63,676 bases of DNA from Desulfobacterales bacterium (GTDB lineage: Bacteria; Desulfobacterota; Desulfobacteria; Desulfobacterales; SpSt-501), in contig JAUQXK010000119.1 of NCBI GenBank assembly GCA_030834695.1, positions 1 through 63,676 of the forward strand. Direction: 5' to 3'. The translations under genes and the position numbers were made by a program. Shown here one piece after another: positions 44,478 to 52,816 of this stretch. Each line of letters begins with the position of its first letter. Within the stretch, counting starts at the first letter, position 1. The notes under the pieces were generated by a model. That model had not been told where the DNA came from. It saw only the letters and a list, made by a program, of their open reading frames with translations, and did no database searches.

Positions 44478-45563
44478 CTACTGCTTGTACCCCATGAAAT
44501 CCTGGACTTCCTTCAGGTAATCCTGCGGTTTGTAGGTGTCGCTCGGGTAGAGTTGGTTGATCTCTTTGCTGTATTTGTAGAACACGGGGTCACCCAATTT
44601 TCTCAGGTTGGCCAGATCCGCCGCAGGCAGGGTAAAGAACGTCACGCCGGCGGACTTGGCCTTGGCGATTTCTTCCTCCTCCTGGGCCTTGGTCTGCTTG
44701 CGGATGTCGGCGCAAACGTCGTGAACGGTCTGAACGAATGTCTTCTGAAGATCGGCAGGCAAGGTTTTAAACCACGCCTTGCTGAAGATCCAGATGAAGA
44801 GCCCCTGGGCGTAGTTGAGCTGGGTGAAGTACTTCGCATCTTCAAACTTCTTGGTCAAATTGCAAACGGCCGGGGTGTGGTCCAGACCGTCGATCACTCC
44901 CTGCTTGAGAGCCATGGGAACGTCCGGCCAGGGCATGACCACGGGGTTGATGCCCCAGGCGTTGTAAGTGAGCTTGTTGACCTCGGCTTCGGCGATGCGG
45001 AACTTGACCTTCTTGGCGTCATCGTAAGTCTTGACCGGAGTCTTGGTGGCCCAGCCGTAGTTGCCATACCCGGTGATGTCCAGCCCCATGATGCCCTGGT
45101 GTTCCATGGCGTTCATGAAGTGGTCGAACAGCTTCTTGTTGGCGACGAATTTATCCAGTTTCTCGAATGAGTCAATGAGGTAGGGCAGGTTGACTACGCC
45201 GAAACGAGGCCCCAGATTGGTGGAGGCGACCGAGCTGACCGCCATGCCCTGAATGGCGCCCATTTTTAATTGATTGAGCACCTCCACTTCGCCGCCCAGC
45301 ATCGAAAACGGCTTGAACTCGAAGTAGATCTGCCCGTTGGTTCGCTTCCAGAGCTCATCTCGGATGGCGAACCCGGCAAATACCCCCTTGAGGGCGGGCG
45401 TCGACACGTTGGAGACGACCAGCTTGTACTTGGCACCGGAGGGATCAAACGCCGGCTTCCAGGCGTCCAGTGGGGATTTCTGTTGAGCTGAAGCGGGCAA
45501 CACAGAAAACGCCAAGAGCATTAGAACCGCTACGCAGTAAAATAACGCCTTGCTTTGTTTCAT
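44478..45563 (-). CDS. dctP: TRAP transporter periplasmic solute-binding protein (DctP)
   Basis: This 361-residue protein has a signal peptide (KALFYCVAVLMLLAFSVLPASAQQ). The DctP-family fold shows IYFEFKPFSMLGGEVEVLNQLKMGAIQGM, DITGYGNYGWATKTPVKTYDDAKKVKFRI and MPWPDVPMALKQGVIDGLDHTP. The Arg in VKFRIAE is the likely carboxylate-binding residue of the family. GGAGGAACG precedes the ATG. It heads the dctPQM set, and a -35/-10 pair with the shared 15-mer lies about 60-90 nt upstream. A dicarboxylate such as glutarate is proposed from context only. Confidence 0.95.
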   Translation of the reverse strand: MKQSKALFYCVAVLMLLAFSVLPASAQQKSPLDAWKPAFDPSGAKYKLVVSNVSTPALKGVFAGFAIRDELWKRTNGQIYFEFKPFSMLGGEVEVLNQLKMGAIQGMAVSSVASTNLGPRFGVVNLPYLIDSFEKLDKFVANKKLFDHFMNAMEHQGIMGLDITGYGNYGWATKTPVKTYDDAKKVKFRIAEAEVNKLTYNAWGINPVVMPWPDVPMALKQGVIDGLDHTPAVCNLTKKFEDAKYFTQLNYAQGLFIWIFSKAWFKTLPADLQKTFVQTVHDVCADIRKQTKAQEEEEIAKAKSAGVTFFTLPAADLANLRKLGDPVFYKYSKEINQLYPSDTYKPQDYLKEVQDFMGYKQ

Positions 45564-45624
45564 CGTTCCTCCTTCTGCCCTCTAGTTTATAAACCCCGTT
45601 CATTTGCCATAGGATTCTACAGTA

Positions 45625-45655
45625 GCTATAAAACAGCTGACAGAATTTTTGTCAA
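45625..45655 (-). promoter_or_regulatory. Promoter and candidate operator upstream of dctP
   Basis: On the minus strand TTGACA (45655-45650) is followed after 18-19 nt by TTATAG/TATAGC (about 45631-45625), a fair sigma-70-type pair. The 15-mer CAGCTGTTTTATAGC (45639-45625) covers the -10 element and matches those at 28510-28524 and 35031-35045, so a repressor there would block transcription. Confidence 0.55.
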
Positions 45656-45749
45656 GAGGAAATAAAGGCGCTTGGCCGCCATGCTATCCGTCGTAACCGG
45701 TTAGCATACAGATATTATTTATTACGATAGATTGACGACGGCAAACGCG

Positions 45750-46529
45750 TTACCCCGTCCAATAGCCTTGAGGATCAAAGCGCGTAATAGCGTCAAGCTC
45801 CTGAAGCGCAGGAGCCGGCGTTTGCTCAATACCGGAGGACACGCGGAGCGGCCAACCGGTGTTGGCCTGAACCTCGTCAACGGTTACGCCGGGGTGTACA
45901 GAAGCAAGGACCATTTCGCAGGTCGATTGCTCGAAACGAAAAATCCCCAGGGTGGTGATCACGGCCGCTGGCCCGCCGCGCGGCAGGCCAACAGCCCGCC
46001 GCCAGCCGGGTCCATTCCCGTATCCAGGTGAAGTAATGTAGTCGACGCGCGGTACGAACCGCCGCCGTTCATGCGCCATGATGATGATGTGCCGTCTGGC
46101 CAGACAGGCGAGATCGCAGGCCCCGCCGCTTCCCGGCAGGCGGGTTTCTGGCGCCGTCGCTCCGCCGATGTAGCTCGTGTTGAGATTCCCGAATCGGTCG
46201 ATCTGGGCGCCGCCGATGAAACTCACGTCCACCGAGCCGTTCTGGAGCAATCCCATGACGTCGGCCGTGTCGGCCAGCCACAGCGAGCGATAAAGATTGG
46301 GCAGGTCGCCCATGGTCAGAATGGCCTCGGGCGCCACGTCATCCCGCACGACTCCCAACTCGTAAACCCCCACGGCGTCAGGGGCGTGGGCGGACTTGGC
46401 CAGCAAAAAGCCGAGCAGCGGCAACCGCATTCCGACGAAAACGACCTCGCCGTCCGCAATTTCCCGCGCCGCGGCAGCGACCATCAATTGCGCAGGAGTG
46501 TATGCAGGCATTCTCTTAAGCTGTGCCAT
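45750..46529 (-). CDS. CoA-transferase subunit B (glutaconate CoA-transferase beta type)
   Basis: This 259-residue family-I CoA-transferase subunit carries the catalytic glutamate in VGVYELGVVRDD (Glu57), matching the VESG position of glutaconate CoA-transferase beta. Other family blocks are VSFIGGAQIDRFGNLNTSYIGG, LPGSGGACDLACLARRHIIIM and VDYITSPGYGNGPGWR. It would form a thioester-exchange enzyme with the subunit encoded at 46970-47878, activating a dicarboxylate from an acyl-CoA donor. The two genes are usually adjacent; here 440 nt of repeat DNA lies between them. Confidence 0.92.
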   Translation of the reverse strand: MAQLKRMPAYTPAQLMVAAAAREIADGEVVFVGMRLPLLGFLLAKSAHAPDAVGVYELGVVRDDVAPEAILTMGDLPNLYRSLWLADTADVMGLLQNGSVDVSFIGGAQIDRFGNLNTSYIGGATAPETRLPGSGGACDLACLARRHIIIMAHERRRFVPRVDYITSPGYGNGPGWRRAVGLPRGGPAAVITTLGIFRFEQSTCEMVLASVHPGVTVDEVQANTGWPLRVSSGIEQTPAPALQELDAITRFDPQGYWTG

Positions 46530-46582
46530 GTGAATTTGGTCTTTCCGTGCAACTCAGGAAAGTTTTAAGTTTTCCGTGTTAA

Positions 46583-46712
46583 GCCAGCCATGGCGCGCGG
46601 CGCCACTTTATCGGCAAGAACGTTTTTGGGTGGGAGAGGACTTCAGCCTCGATCATCGCGGCTGGAAAGCCGCTCCCACAGAAAATGACCCAGCTTACTT
46701 GAAAGTGTTAAG
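46583..46712 (+). repeat. Dispersed repeat R2, copy 2
   Basis: This 130-nt element starts GCCAGCCATGGCGCGCGGCG and has the same hairpin (TGGGAGAGGACTTCAGCC with GGCTGGAAAGCCGCTCCCA) as the copy at 28558-28687. It is in the same orientation and of the same length. It lies between the two CoA-transferase genes, 54 nt from an R1 copy. Confidence 0.85.
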
Positions 46713-46766
46713 CGAAAAATAACGGAATCCTCATGACAAAACATCATCCATCTGCCGCTTATTAAG

Positions 46767-46936
46767 GGTCTCATAATTGTCTTTACGTCGTCATTCCGGC
46801 ATGCTGTTAGCCGGAATCCAGTGAATTCAACCCGTTCTGGATGCCCCCGTATCGTGGTACGGGGCAGGCTTATCAAGCCTGCCCCGGAGATCATTGATCC
46901 GGGGTCCGGCATGACGGTACTATTTCGAGACGATTA
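46767..46936 (+). repeat. Dispersed palindromic repeat R1, copy 7
   Basis: This is a full 170-nt R1 element, GGTCTCATAATTGTC to CGAGACGATTA, nearly identical to 13811-13980. It fills, with R2 copy 2, the 440-nt gap 46530-46969 between the CoA-transferase subunits. No gene is present in the gap. The hairpins could end or weaken transcription from the first subunit gene into the second. Confidence 0.88.
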
Positions 46937-46969
46937 ATAACGCTTAAAACCTGAAACTTAAAACCGTCA

Positions 46970-47878
46970 TCAATACCCATAATCCACCGGCTCGGAGCAT
47001 AGGTGGTTCTTCAGCCGCAAGGCCTCCATGCGTTCGCGCCCGAGAAGGTTCCGATAGTCCTCCGGCGTCCGGACGTCGTTCACCCAACGCTGAAGCCAGC
47101 GCGCAAACGCCGTGACGGTTTTGCTTTCCTCGCTATAGTCGATGAAAGCCTGGTGGTCGCGGTTATAGTGGCCCGGAACTGGAGATGGATGCCCGCCCCA
47201 GGGGGCGTGAACCACCGCGCTCACCCGAAAACCGGGGGTGATTACCCGGTTGGGGTCGCTGGTGATGGTGGCCGTCGAAACAATCTGCTCGGCCGTGATG
47301 ATCACCTGACGGCTGGCCAAACAGCCGTCGCGCACGACCCCGAGGTTGCCCCAGGCATGGGCGTTGCCGTATTCGTCGGCGCGCTGGACATGAATGATCG
47401 CGACATCCGGGCGGATGGCGGCGACGGCGGCCAGGGCTTCTCCGCTGAAGGGGCAGTTGAGTGGCTTGAGCGCGGAGTTGGTAGTAAAAAGATCGCTGCC
47501 CAACGCGCTGCGCACGGGGAGAAACGGAACCCCGAGAGCAGCGGCCTTGAGCGCCATCGCCAACGTCAGGTTGGAATGATCTTCTAAATGCAGGCGGCCA
47601 GATTCCACCGCCCGCCTGAAATGGTAGCCGGAACCGGTAATGACGTTTCCGACCCAGGCGGCACGCACACCGCTCACGCAGCCGGCGCCGATCAACTGAT
47701 CAAACAGCATATCCGAAATCGGCCCGATGAGCGTCAGCCCGCGTTTGCGTTGCCGCATGATCTCATGCCCGGCGGCAAATGGGATCAGCGCTTCGAGGCC
47801 GAGGCCGGCCGCCACCGAGCCGCCGTCCGGGACCCATCGGGTTATCGCCTCCGAAAGGGATATGAGTTTTGACTTCGT
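46970..47878 (-). CDS. CoA-transferase subunit A (glutaconate CoA-transferase alpha type), apparent ACG start
   Basis: From the ACG at 47876-47878 the frame gives 302 residues. The first 22 (TKSKLISLSEAITRWVPDGG, then SV) align with the normal N-terminus of the family (x-K-x-x-x-L-x-x-A-I-x-x-x-V-x-x-G), followed by AAGLGLEALIPFAAGHEIMRQ. Later blocks are HFRRAVESGRLHLEDHSNLT, ALGVPFLPV, PDVAIIHVQRADEYGNAHAWG and VVHAPWGGHPSPVPGHYNRD. GAGG lies 5 nt before the ACG, and a TAG closes the frame at 47891-47893, so no ATG/GTG/TTG is available for the full protein. The next legal start is GTG at 47813-47815, which would cut off the conserved N-terminus. Either ACG is used or the start codon has mutated. 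Confidence 0.85.
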   Translation of the reverse strand, partial: TKSKLISLSEAITRWVPDGGSVAAGLGLEALIPFAAGHEIMRQRKRGLTLIGPISDMLFDQLIGAGCVSGVRAAWVGNVITGSGYHFRRAVESGRLHLEDHSNLTLAMALKAAALGVPFLPVRSALGSDLFTTNSALKPLNCPFSGEALAAVAAIRPDVAIIHVQRADEYGNAHAWGNLGVVRDGCLASRQVIITAEQIVSTATITSDPNRVITPGFRVSAVVHAPWGGHPSPVPGHYNRDHQAFIDYSEESKTVTAFARWLQRWVNDVRTPEDYRNLLGRERMEALRLKNHLCSEPVDYGY

Positions 47879-48038
47879 CGCCGCCTCGTTCTAAATTGGT
47901 TTCAATATGGATCAGGGCCTCCCCTTAACACCTTCCTGCGGGTATCGTCAACCGGGCGATGATCGGGTCAAGATGGATTGCCACCAAGGGGCTTAAGAGG
48001 AATGCGGCGCCGGTGCGACCGGCGCTGCGGCAAAGAAG

Positions 48039-48998
48039 ATGATGACGTTGAGTGATGAAACACAGCTTCGGAACGCGCGCCGCGAGGTGAGCGACGGCAC
48101 GGTTTTGAGGTTGATGGTGACCCCGGACGTACGCAGCTTGGAACTGGCCCAATTCTGCGAACGCGTGGCGGCGATCCTCCCCCAGGTTTCCATCGCCCGC
48201 GAGGAAGGCTCCGAACAGGAGCATCCGTTGATCCGGTTGCCCAATGGCGTCCGCTACCAGGGGCCGCCAAGAGGCAATGAAGTGCCGCCCTTCATCGATG
48301 CGCTCACAGGGAGAATCCCGCCTTTGAGCGGCCGGTTCCGAGAACGATTGGATGCCGCCGCCCTTCATCCCGCCGAGTTGGAGCTTTTTGTGGCGCCCCC
48401 GTGCACCTTCTGCCCCGGCATGGTGCGCGAGTTGATGCCCCTGTCCGCGGCTAACCACCGCATCCAGCTTACCATTATCGATGCCAGTCTTTTTACGGAA
48501 ATGGCGGAATCCCGGGGCATCCGAGCAGTGCCAGCACTGGTGCTGGACGGGCAGTTCCGCTGGACGGGTTCATGCGTGATTGAGGAACTGATCGACCTCT
48601 TGATCACCCGCGACCCGGCCTCGATGGGGCCCGCCGCGACCGAAATGCTGCTGAGGGAAGGAGCCGCGCCGCGTCTGGCGCGGATGATGGCGGATCGCAA
48701 CCGGATCTTCCCGGCCCTTATTGAACTGTTGTCCCACCCCCAGTGGCCCGTGCGCCTGGGCGCCATGGTCGCCGTGGAAGAATTGTACGCGTTGGCGCCT
48801 GCCCTGGGACGAAAAGTGATCGATGCGGCCTGGAATCGCTTCGACGCGGTTTCCGATCAGGCGAAAGGCGACTTTCTTTTCCTATGCACGGAAGTCGGTG
48901 AATCGGCGGACGTCCCCCGCATCAAGGCCATGCTGCAGCGCGAGGTGTCCATCGACGTGAGGCAAGCCGCCGAGGAAGCCCTTGAAAAGTTGAAGTGA
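48039..48998 (+). CDS. Double thioredoxin-fold protein with C-terminal HEAT-like repeats
   Basis: This 319-residue protein resembles the N-terminal domain of AhpF/PDO: a first thioredoxin fold without cysteines (about 1-95), then a second with the redox motif APPCTFCPG (Cys122, Cys125) and the cis-Pro loop IRAVPALVLDG. From about 215 onward it has helical HEAT-like units (LIELLSHPQWPVRLGAMVAVEEL, MLQREVSIDVRQAAEEALEKL). There is no flavin domain, so it is not AhpF itself. A cytoplasmic disulfide or redox adaptor with a protein-binding tail is the likely role; the partner is unknown. It is divergent from the CoA-transferase gene and convergent with the ribosomal operon. The ribosome site is weak (AAAGAAG). 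Confidence 0.82.
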   Translation: MMTLSDETQLRNARREVSDGTVLRLMVTPDVRSLELAQFCERVAAILPQVSIAREEGSEQEHPLIRLPNGVRYQGPPRGNEVPPFIDALTGRIPPLSGRFRERLDAAALHPAELELFVAPPCTFCPGMVRELMPLSAANHRIQLTIIDASLFTEMAESRGIRAVPALVLDGQFRWTGSCVIEELIDLLITRDPASMGPAATEMLLREGAAPRLARMMADRNRIFPALIELLSHPQWPVRLGAMVAVEELYALAPALGRKVIDAAWNRFDAVSDQAKGDFLFLCTEVGESADVPRIKAMLQREVSIDVRQAAEEALEKLK

Positions 48999-49085
48999 CC
49001 CAATCATTCGGGTTCCAGGTCTCGACGTGGCCGGCCGATTCGCTTGAAGGATAGTCATGACCAGCCAGGCGCGCGCCGGGCGCAC

Positions 49086-49116
49086 AAAAAAAGCCCCGGC
49101 CAACGGCCGGGGCTTT
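49086..49116 (-). terminator. Intrinsic terminator of the ribosomal protein operon
   Basis: On the minus strand GCCCCGGCC-GTT-GGCCGGGGC (49113-49093) is followed by seven T's (49092-49086). It lies about 95 nt after the rplQ stop and should end the whole S10-spc-alpha transcript. On the plus strand only three T's follow. Confidence 0.93.
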
Positions 49117-49209
49117 GGAGGTGGCTTTCGCTCGGTTTTTTTAACCCTGCTTTTTCGGGCTTCGGCTGCTGATTCGACGTAGCGAAGGCTATCCTGCAGG
49201 GCTTCCGCT

Positions 49210-49716
49210 TCAGCCCGCTTCCTTCGGCGAGGAATCTCCCGCAGGAGTCTCCTTGCTGGCCTTCTCTTTGGCCTCGGCTTTGGGCCCCGCAGCCTTCTTC
49301 TTTCCTGCCGTTGACGGCGCGGCCTTTTTCCGGCCTTTTTTCTTTTTCTTACCCTGCACTTCGGCGCCCATCAGTTCCACCAGGGTCATGGGCGCAGCAT
49401 CGCCGGGGCGGGCGCCCAGCTTAGCCAGGCGCGTGTAGCCGCCGGCCGTCTGGCCGAATCGCTCGCCGGCTTTTTCGAATAGGGCATGGACCACGGCCGG
49501 CTCCTGGACAATCGCCAGTGCCTGACGCCGGGCGTGCAGGTCTCCGCGCTTGGCCAACGTAATCAGATGGTCCGCCCAGCGCCGAAGCTCCTTGGCCTTG
49601 GTGTCGGTCGTACGGATGCGGTCGTGCTTCAACAACGAGGTCACCAGATTGCGGAACATCGAATTCAGGTGCCCGGTTTTTCGACTCAGCTTAAGGCCGG
49701 CCTTGCGGTGTCTCAT
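49210..49716 (-). CDS. rplQ: 50S ribosomal protein L17 with long Lys/Ala tail
   Basis: The L17 core (about 1-118) opens [20 protein letters not shown] and includes [23 protein letters not shown]. Bacterial L17 is usually about 120-130 residues; this one is 168 because of a basic tail ([20 protein letters not shown]...) that ends acidic. The tail is low complexity and probably disordered. It is the last gene of the alpha operon, after rpoA. Confidence 0.97.
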   Translation of the reverse strand: MRHRKAGLKLSRKTGHLNSMFRNLVTSLLKHDRIRTTDTKAKELRRWADHLITLAKRGDLHARRQALAIVQEPAVVHALFEKAGERFGQTAGGYTRLAKLGARPGDAAPMTLVELMGAEVQGKKKKKGRKKAAPSTAGKKKAAGPKAEAKEKASKETPAGDSSPKEAG

Positions 49717-49724
49717 AAAGCCGA

Positions 49725-50744
49725 TTATTCTCCTTCCTCGTTGTCTTCCTGGGGCGGTGAAAACCCATCCAACTTCATCCCCAGGGACAGCCCCATTTCG
49801 GACAAAACTTCTTTGATCTCGTTAAGCGATTTTCTGCCGAAATTCTTGGTTTTGAGCATTTCCGACTCGGACTTGCTCACCAATTGCCAGATTTTGTGAA
49901 TATCAGCATTCTTCAGGCAGTTGGCGCTGCGGACGGACAGTTCCAGTTCGTCCACGCTGCGCAACAAATTCTCGTTGAACCGTGGCTTGTCCCGAGAATC
50001 CAGCTGACGGTCCGGATTCGGTTCACGCTCCTCGTCAAACCCGATGAACATATTCATCTGTTCTTTTAGGATCTTGGCGCCATAGGCGACCGCATCCTCC
50101 GGCTTGAGGCTGCCGTCGGTCCAAACTTCCATCGTGAGCTTATCGTAATCGGTCCGCTGCCCAACGCGTGCATTTCCGACAACATAATTCACCCTTTTGA
50201 TCGGAGAGTACACCGCGTCGATGGGGATCATACCGGCCGGCGCGTCTTCATCTTTGTTGGCCTCCGCCAACGAATACCCCTTGCCGACCCTAACCGTCAT
50301 GGTCATTTTCAGGGAGGCCCTCTCCGTCAGCGTGGCAATATGCAGCTTGGGGTTTAGCACCGTGCAGCGGCCGTCGTCACTGAGGATATCGCCGGCGACC
50401 ACATCTTTCTCGCCGGTGAGATCGATGCGAACGGTCTTGGGTTTGGGGTCTTCCACCCGAAAACGGACTTCTTTCAAATTGAGGATAATCTCCGACACGT
50501 CCTCCAATACGCCGGGGACGACGCTGAACTCGTGCATCACGCCCTCAAACTTCACAGCGGTGATCGCCACTCCGTAAAGCGAAGACAGGATGACCCGCCG
50601 CAGCGAATTGCCGATGGTAATTCCAAATCCGCGCTCCAGCGGCTCGCAGACGAATTTGCCGTAAGTCGGGTTGCTGGTAACCTGAATCTTTTCAGGCCGA
50701 ATCATCTGCTGCCAATTCATGTAAATGAGTGCATCAGACGGCAT
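49725..50744 (-). CDS. rpoA: DNA-directed RNA polymerase alpha subunit
   Basis: At 339 residues this is normal alpha size. The N-terminal dimerisation domain includes [28 protein letters not shown] and the C-terminal domain has [16 protein letters not shown] and [23 protein letters not shown], the DNA- and activator-contacting helix-hairpin-helix region. AGGAGAAC precedes the ATG. It lies between rpsD and rplQ. Confidence 0.98.
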   Translation of the reverse strand: MPSDALIYMNWQQMIRPEKIQVTSNPTYGKFVCEPLERGFGITIGNSLRRVILSSLYGVAITAVKFEGVMHEFSVVPGVLEDVSEIILNLKEVRFRVEDPKPKTVRIDLTGEKDVVAGDILSDDGRCTVLNPKLHIATLTERASLKMTMTVRVGKGYSLAEANKDEDAPAGMIPIDAVYSPIKRVNYVVGNARVGQRTDYDKLTMEVWTDGSLKPEDAVAYGAKILKEQMNMFIGFDEEREPNPDRQLDSRDKPRFNENLLRSVDELELSVRSANCLKNADIHKIWQLVSKSESEMLKTKNFGRKSLNEIKEVLSEMGLSLGMKLDGFSPPQEDNEEGE

Positions 50745-50835
50745 GGTGTGTTCTCCTCATTATCCTCAGGGTTAATGCCGCGGACCGCACGGGTCGGCCT
50801 GCCAGCCGCTGCGTAAAAGCGGCGTTGCCGCTCGT

Positions 50836-51465
50836 CTACTTCGAGTAGAGTTCGACGACGAGCTGCTCTTGCATGGGCATGGTGAGGTCTTCACGAACCG
50901 GCAGACTCTTAATCACGCCTTTGAGGTTGTCTTTTTCCAGGTCGAGCCACTGCGGAACGCCGCGCCGCACGACAGCGTCCAAGGAGTCCTGGATCAACTG
51001 AATCTTGCGGCTACGCTCCCGCACCTCGACGACATCCCCCACTCGGACCAGCATCGAGGGAATATTCACCTTTTTGCCGTTCACGAGGAAATGGCTATGC
51101 TGGACCAACTGGCGTGCCTGAGTACGGGAATTGGAAAATCCCAGACGATACACGACGTTGTCGAGCCGGCGCTCCAGAGCGATTAGCAGGTTGGCACCGG
51201 TAATGCCTTTCTGGCGGTCCGCCCGCTCGAAGAAAAGGTGAAACTGTTTTTCGGAAAGGCCGTAGATGCGCTTGATTTTCTGCTTCTCTCTCAGTTGGAT
51301 GCCGTAGTCGGATATCTTACGGCCGCGACGCTCGCCGTGTTCTCCCGGAGGATAGGACCGCCGGTCGAAGGCACATTTGTCGGAGTAGCACCGATCCCCT
51401 TTAAGAAAAAGCTTTACGTTTTCACGCCGGCAAATCCGGCAGTCAGATCCCATATAATTGGCCAA
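50836..51465 (-). CDS. rpsD: 30S ribosomal protein S4 (zinc-binding type)
   Basis: This 209-residue primary 16S rRNA binder has a C+ type N-terminus with CRIC and CYSDKC, a four-cysteine zinc site. The S4 RNA-binding domain includes [38 protein letters not shown]. In the classical alpha operon S4 is the autoregulator; here it sits between rpsK and rpoA as usual. Confidence 0.98.
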   Translation of the reverse strand: MANYMGSDCRICRRENVKLFLKGDRCYSDKCAFDRRSYPPGEHGERRGRKISDYGIQLREKQKIKRIYGLSEKQFHLFFERADRQKGITGANLLIALERRLDNVVYRLGFSNSRTQARQLVQHSHFLVNGKKVNIPSMLVRVGDVVEVRERSRKIQLIQDSLDAVVRRGVPQWLDLEKDNLKGVIKSLPVREDLTMPMQEQLVVELYSK

Positions 51466-51530
51466 AACGACCTCCCTCTGATTCCCTAATCATGCTGTGA
51501 ATGCGTCACTCGTTCGGTCCGGTCGGCCGA

Positions 51531-51920
51531 TCACACGCGCCGGCGCTTCGGCGGCCGACATCCGTTGTGGGGAACGGGGGTGACGTCTTTGATCGATGTA
51601 ACATGAAAGCCGGTATTCTGCAGGGCCCGCAGCGCGGATTCCCGTCCGGGCCCGGGTCCCTTGATGAACACCTCCACATTCTTCATGCCCGCTTCCACGG
51701 CCTTCTTAGCCGCGTCCTCGGCAGCGACCTGCGCAGCAAACGGCGTGCTTTTGCGAGACCCCTTGAACCCCAGCACGCCGGCGCTGGACCACGCCACGGT
51801 ATTGCCGGCACCGTCGGTAATGGTCACGATCGTGTTGTTGAAAGTGGATTGGATATGAACGACGCCGTTGGCGACGCTCCGCTTGACTTTCTTTTTCGTT
51901 TGCGCGGTCTTGGTTGCCAT
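51531..51920 (-). CDS. rpsK: 30S ribosomal protein S11
   Basis: This 129-residue platform protein of the 30S subunit shows the invariant blocks [18 protein letters not shown] and [13 protein letters not shown], and ends [18 protein letters not shown]. It lies between rpsM and rpsD in the alpha part of the operon. Confidence 0.98.
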   Translation of the reverse strand: MATKTAQTKKKVKRSVANGVVHIQSTFNNTIVTITDGAGNTVAWSSAGVLGFKGSRKSTPFAAQVAAEDAAKKAVEAGMKNVEVFIKGPGPGRESALRALQNTGFHVTSIKDVTPVPHNGCRPPKRRRV

Positions 51921-51977
51921 AAACCTCTACCTCTTCATTCCCGAAAAAGGCCCAACCTGCGGCCGATAACCCGGGGA

Positions 51978-52358
51978 CTATTTTTTGGTGACGACCTTCT
52001 TCTTGACGGTTCCGCGCCGCGGGCCTTTCCGTGTGCGCGAATTGGTATGCGTGCGTTGGCCCCGAACCGGCAACGATTTGCGATGCCTCAGACCGCGGTA
52101 ACAACCGAGGTCCATCAGCCGCTTGATGCTCATGGACACCTCGGTCCGCAACTCACCTTCTACCTTGTGATCGCCGTCGATGACCTTGCGGATGGCGTTG
52201 ATTTGAGATTCGGTCAGATCATCGGTCTTCATGTTTGGATCGATGCGGAGTTGTTCGAGAATCTTCCGGGAACTGGATCGACCGATCCCGTAAATGTAGG
52301 TCAACCCGATCTCAACCCGCTTATTTCTGGGCAAGTCTACGCCCGCTATACGTGCCAA
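51978..52358 (-). CDS. rpsM: 30S ribosomal protein S13
   Basis: This 126-residue head protein of the 30S subunit starts [28 protein letters not shown] and carries [24 protein letters not shown] with a basic tail. It lies directly after rpmJ, the first gene of the alpha section. Confidence 0.98.
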   Translation of the reverse strand: MARIAGVDLPRNKRVEIGLTYIYGIGRSSSRKILEQLRIDPNMKTDDLTESQINAIRKVIDGDHKVEGELRTEVSMSIKRLMDLGCYRGLRHRKSLPVRGQRTHTNSRTRKGPRRGTVKKKVVTKK

Positions 52359-52372
52359 GGTTGTGGCCCTCC

Positions 52373-52486
52373 TTATCCTTGTCGCTGTTTGTGCCGTTTG
52401 TTTTCACAGATCACGCGCACCACACCCTTGCGTCGCACGATCTTACACTTGGGACAGATTTTTTTTGTAGATGCCCTGACTTTCAT
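52373..52486 (-). CDS. rpmJ: 50S ribosomal protein L36
   Basis: I translated this short gene by hand from the ATG at 52484-52486. It gives 37 residues, [20 protein letters not shown] then [17 protein letters not shown]. The CPKC...C...H pattern is the zinc site of the C+ form. It lies between infA and rpsM as in most bacteria. Confidence 0.96.
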   Translation of the reverse strand: MKVRASTKKICPKCKIVRRKGVVRVICENKRHKQRQG

Positions 52487-52551
52487 GAAAACCGTCTCTT
52501 TCTGTTGGCCGTTGCCGCGCGCGACGGGCTGAATCCAGCGCGCCCCGCGTT

Positions 52552-52770
52552 CTATTTCGACCGATAAATGATGCGCCCCCGGCTGAGGTCATAGGGCGAC
52601 AATTCCAGCGTAACCTTGTCTCCTGGAAGAATCTTGATAAAATGCATCCGCATCTTGCCGGAAATGTGGGCCAGCACCCGGTGCTTATTTTCGAGCTCGA
52701 CCCTGAACATGGCGTTGGGCAGGGTCTCGAGCACGACCCCTTCCACCCGTATGGATTCCTCTTTGGCCAT
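52552..52770 (-). CDS. infA: Translation initiation factor IF-1
   Basis: This 72-residue OB-fold protein binds the 30S A site during initiation. Sequence blocks are [26 protein letters not shown] and [25 protein letters not shown]. The length is exact for the family. It follows secY directly; the adk and map genes often found here are absent. Confidence 0.98.
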   Translation of the reverse strand: MAKEESIRVEGVVLETLPNAMFRVELENKHRVLAHISGKMRMHFIKILPGDKVTLELSPYDLSRGRIIYRSK

Positions 52771-52816
52771 GAATCACTCCTGCCGTAATATGCCATCCGC
52801 GAGGTTGGGGTCTTTT

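Noticed and set aside
46970-47815. CoA-transferase subunit A starting at the GTG 47813-47815
   Set aside because: This would drop about 21 residues that match the family's conserved N-terminus, and no ribosome site precedes the GTG. A well-placed GAGG precedes the ACG at 47878.
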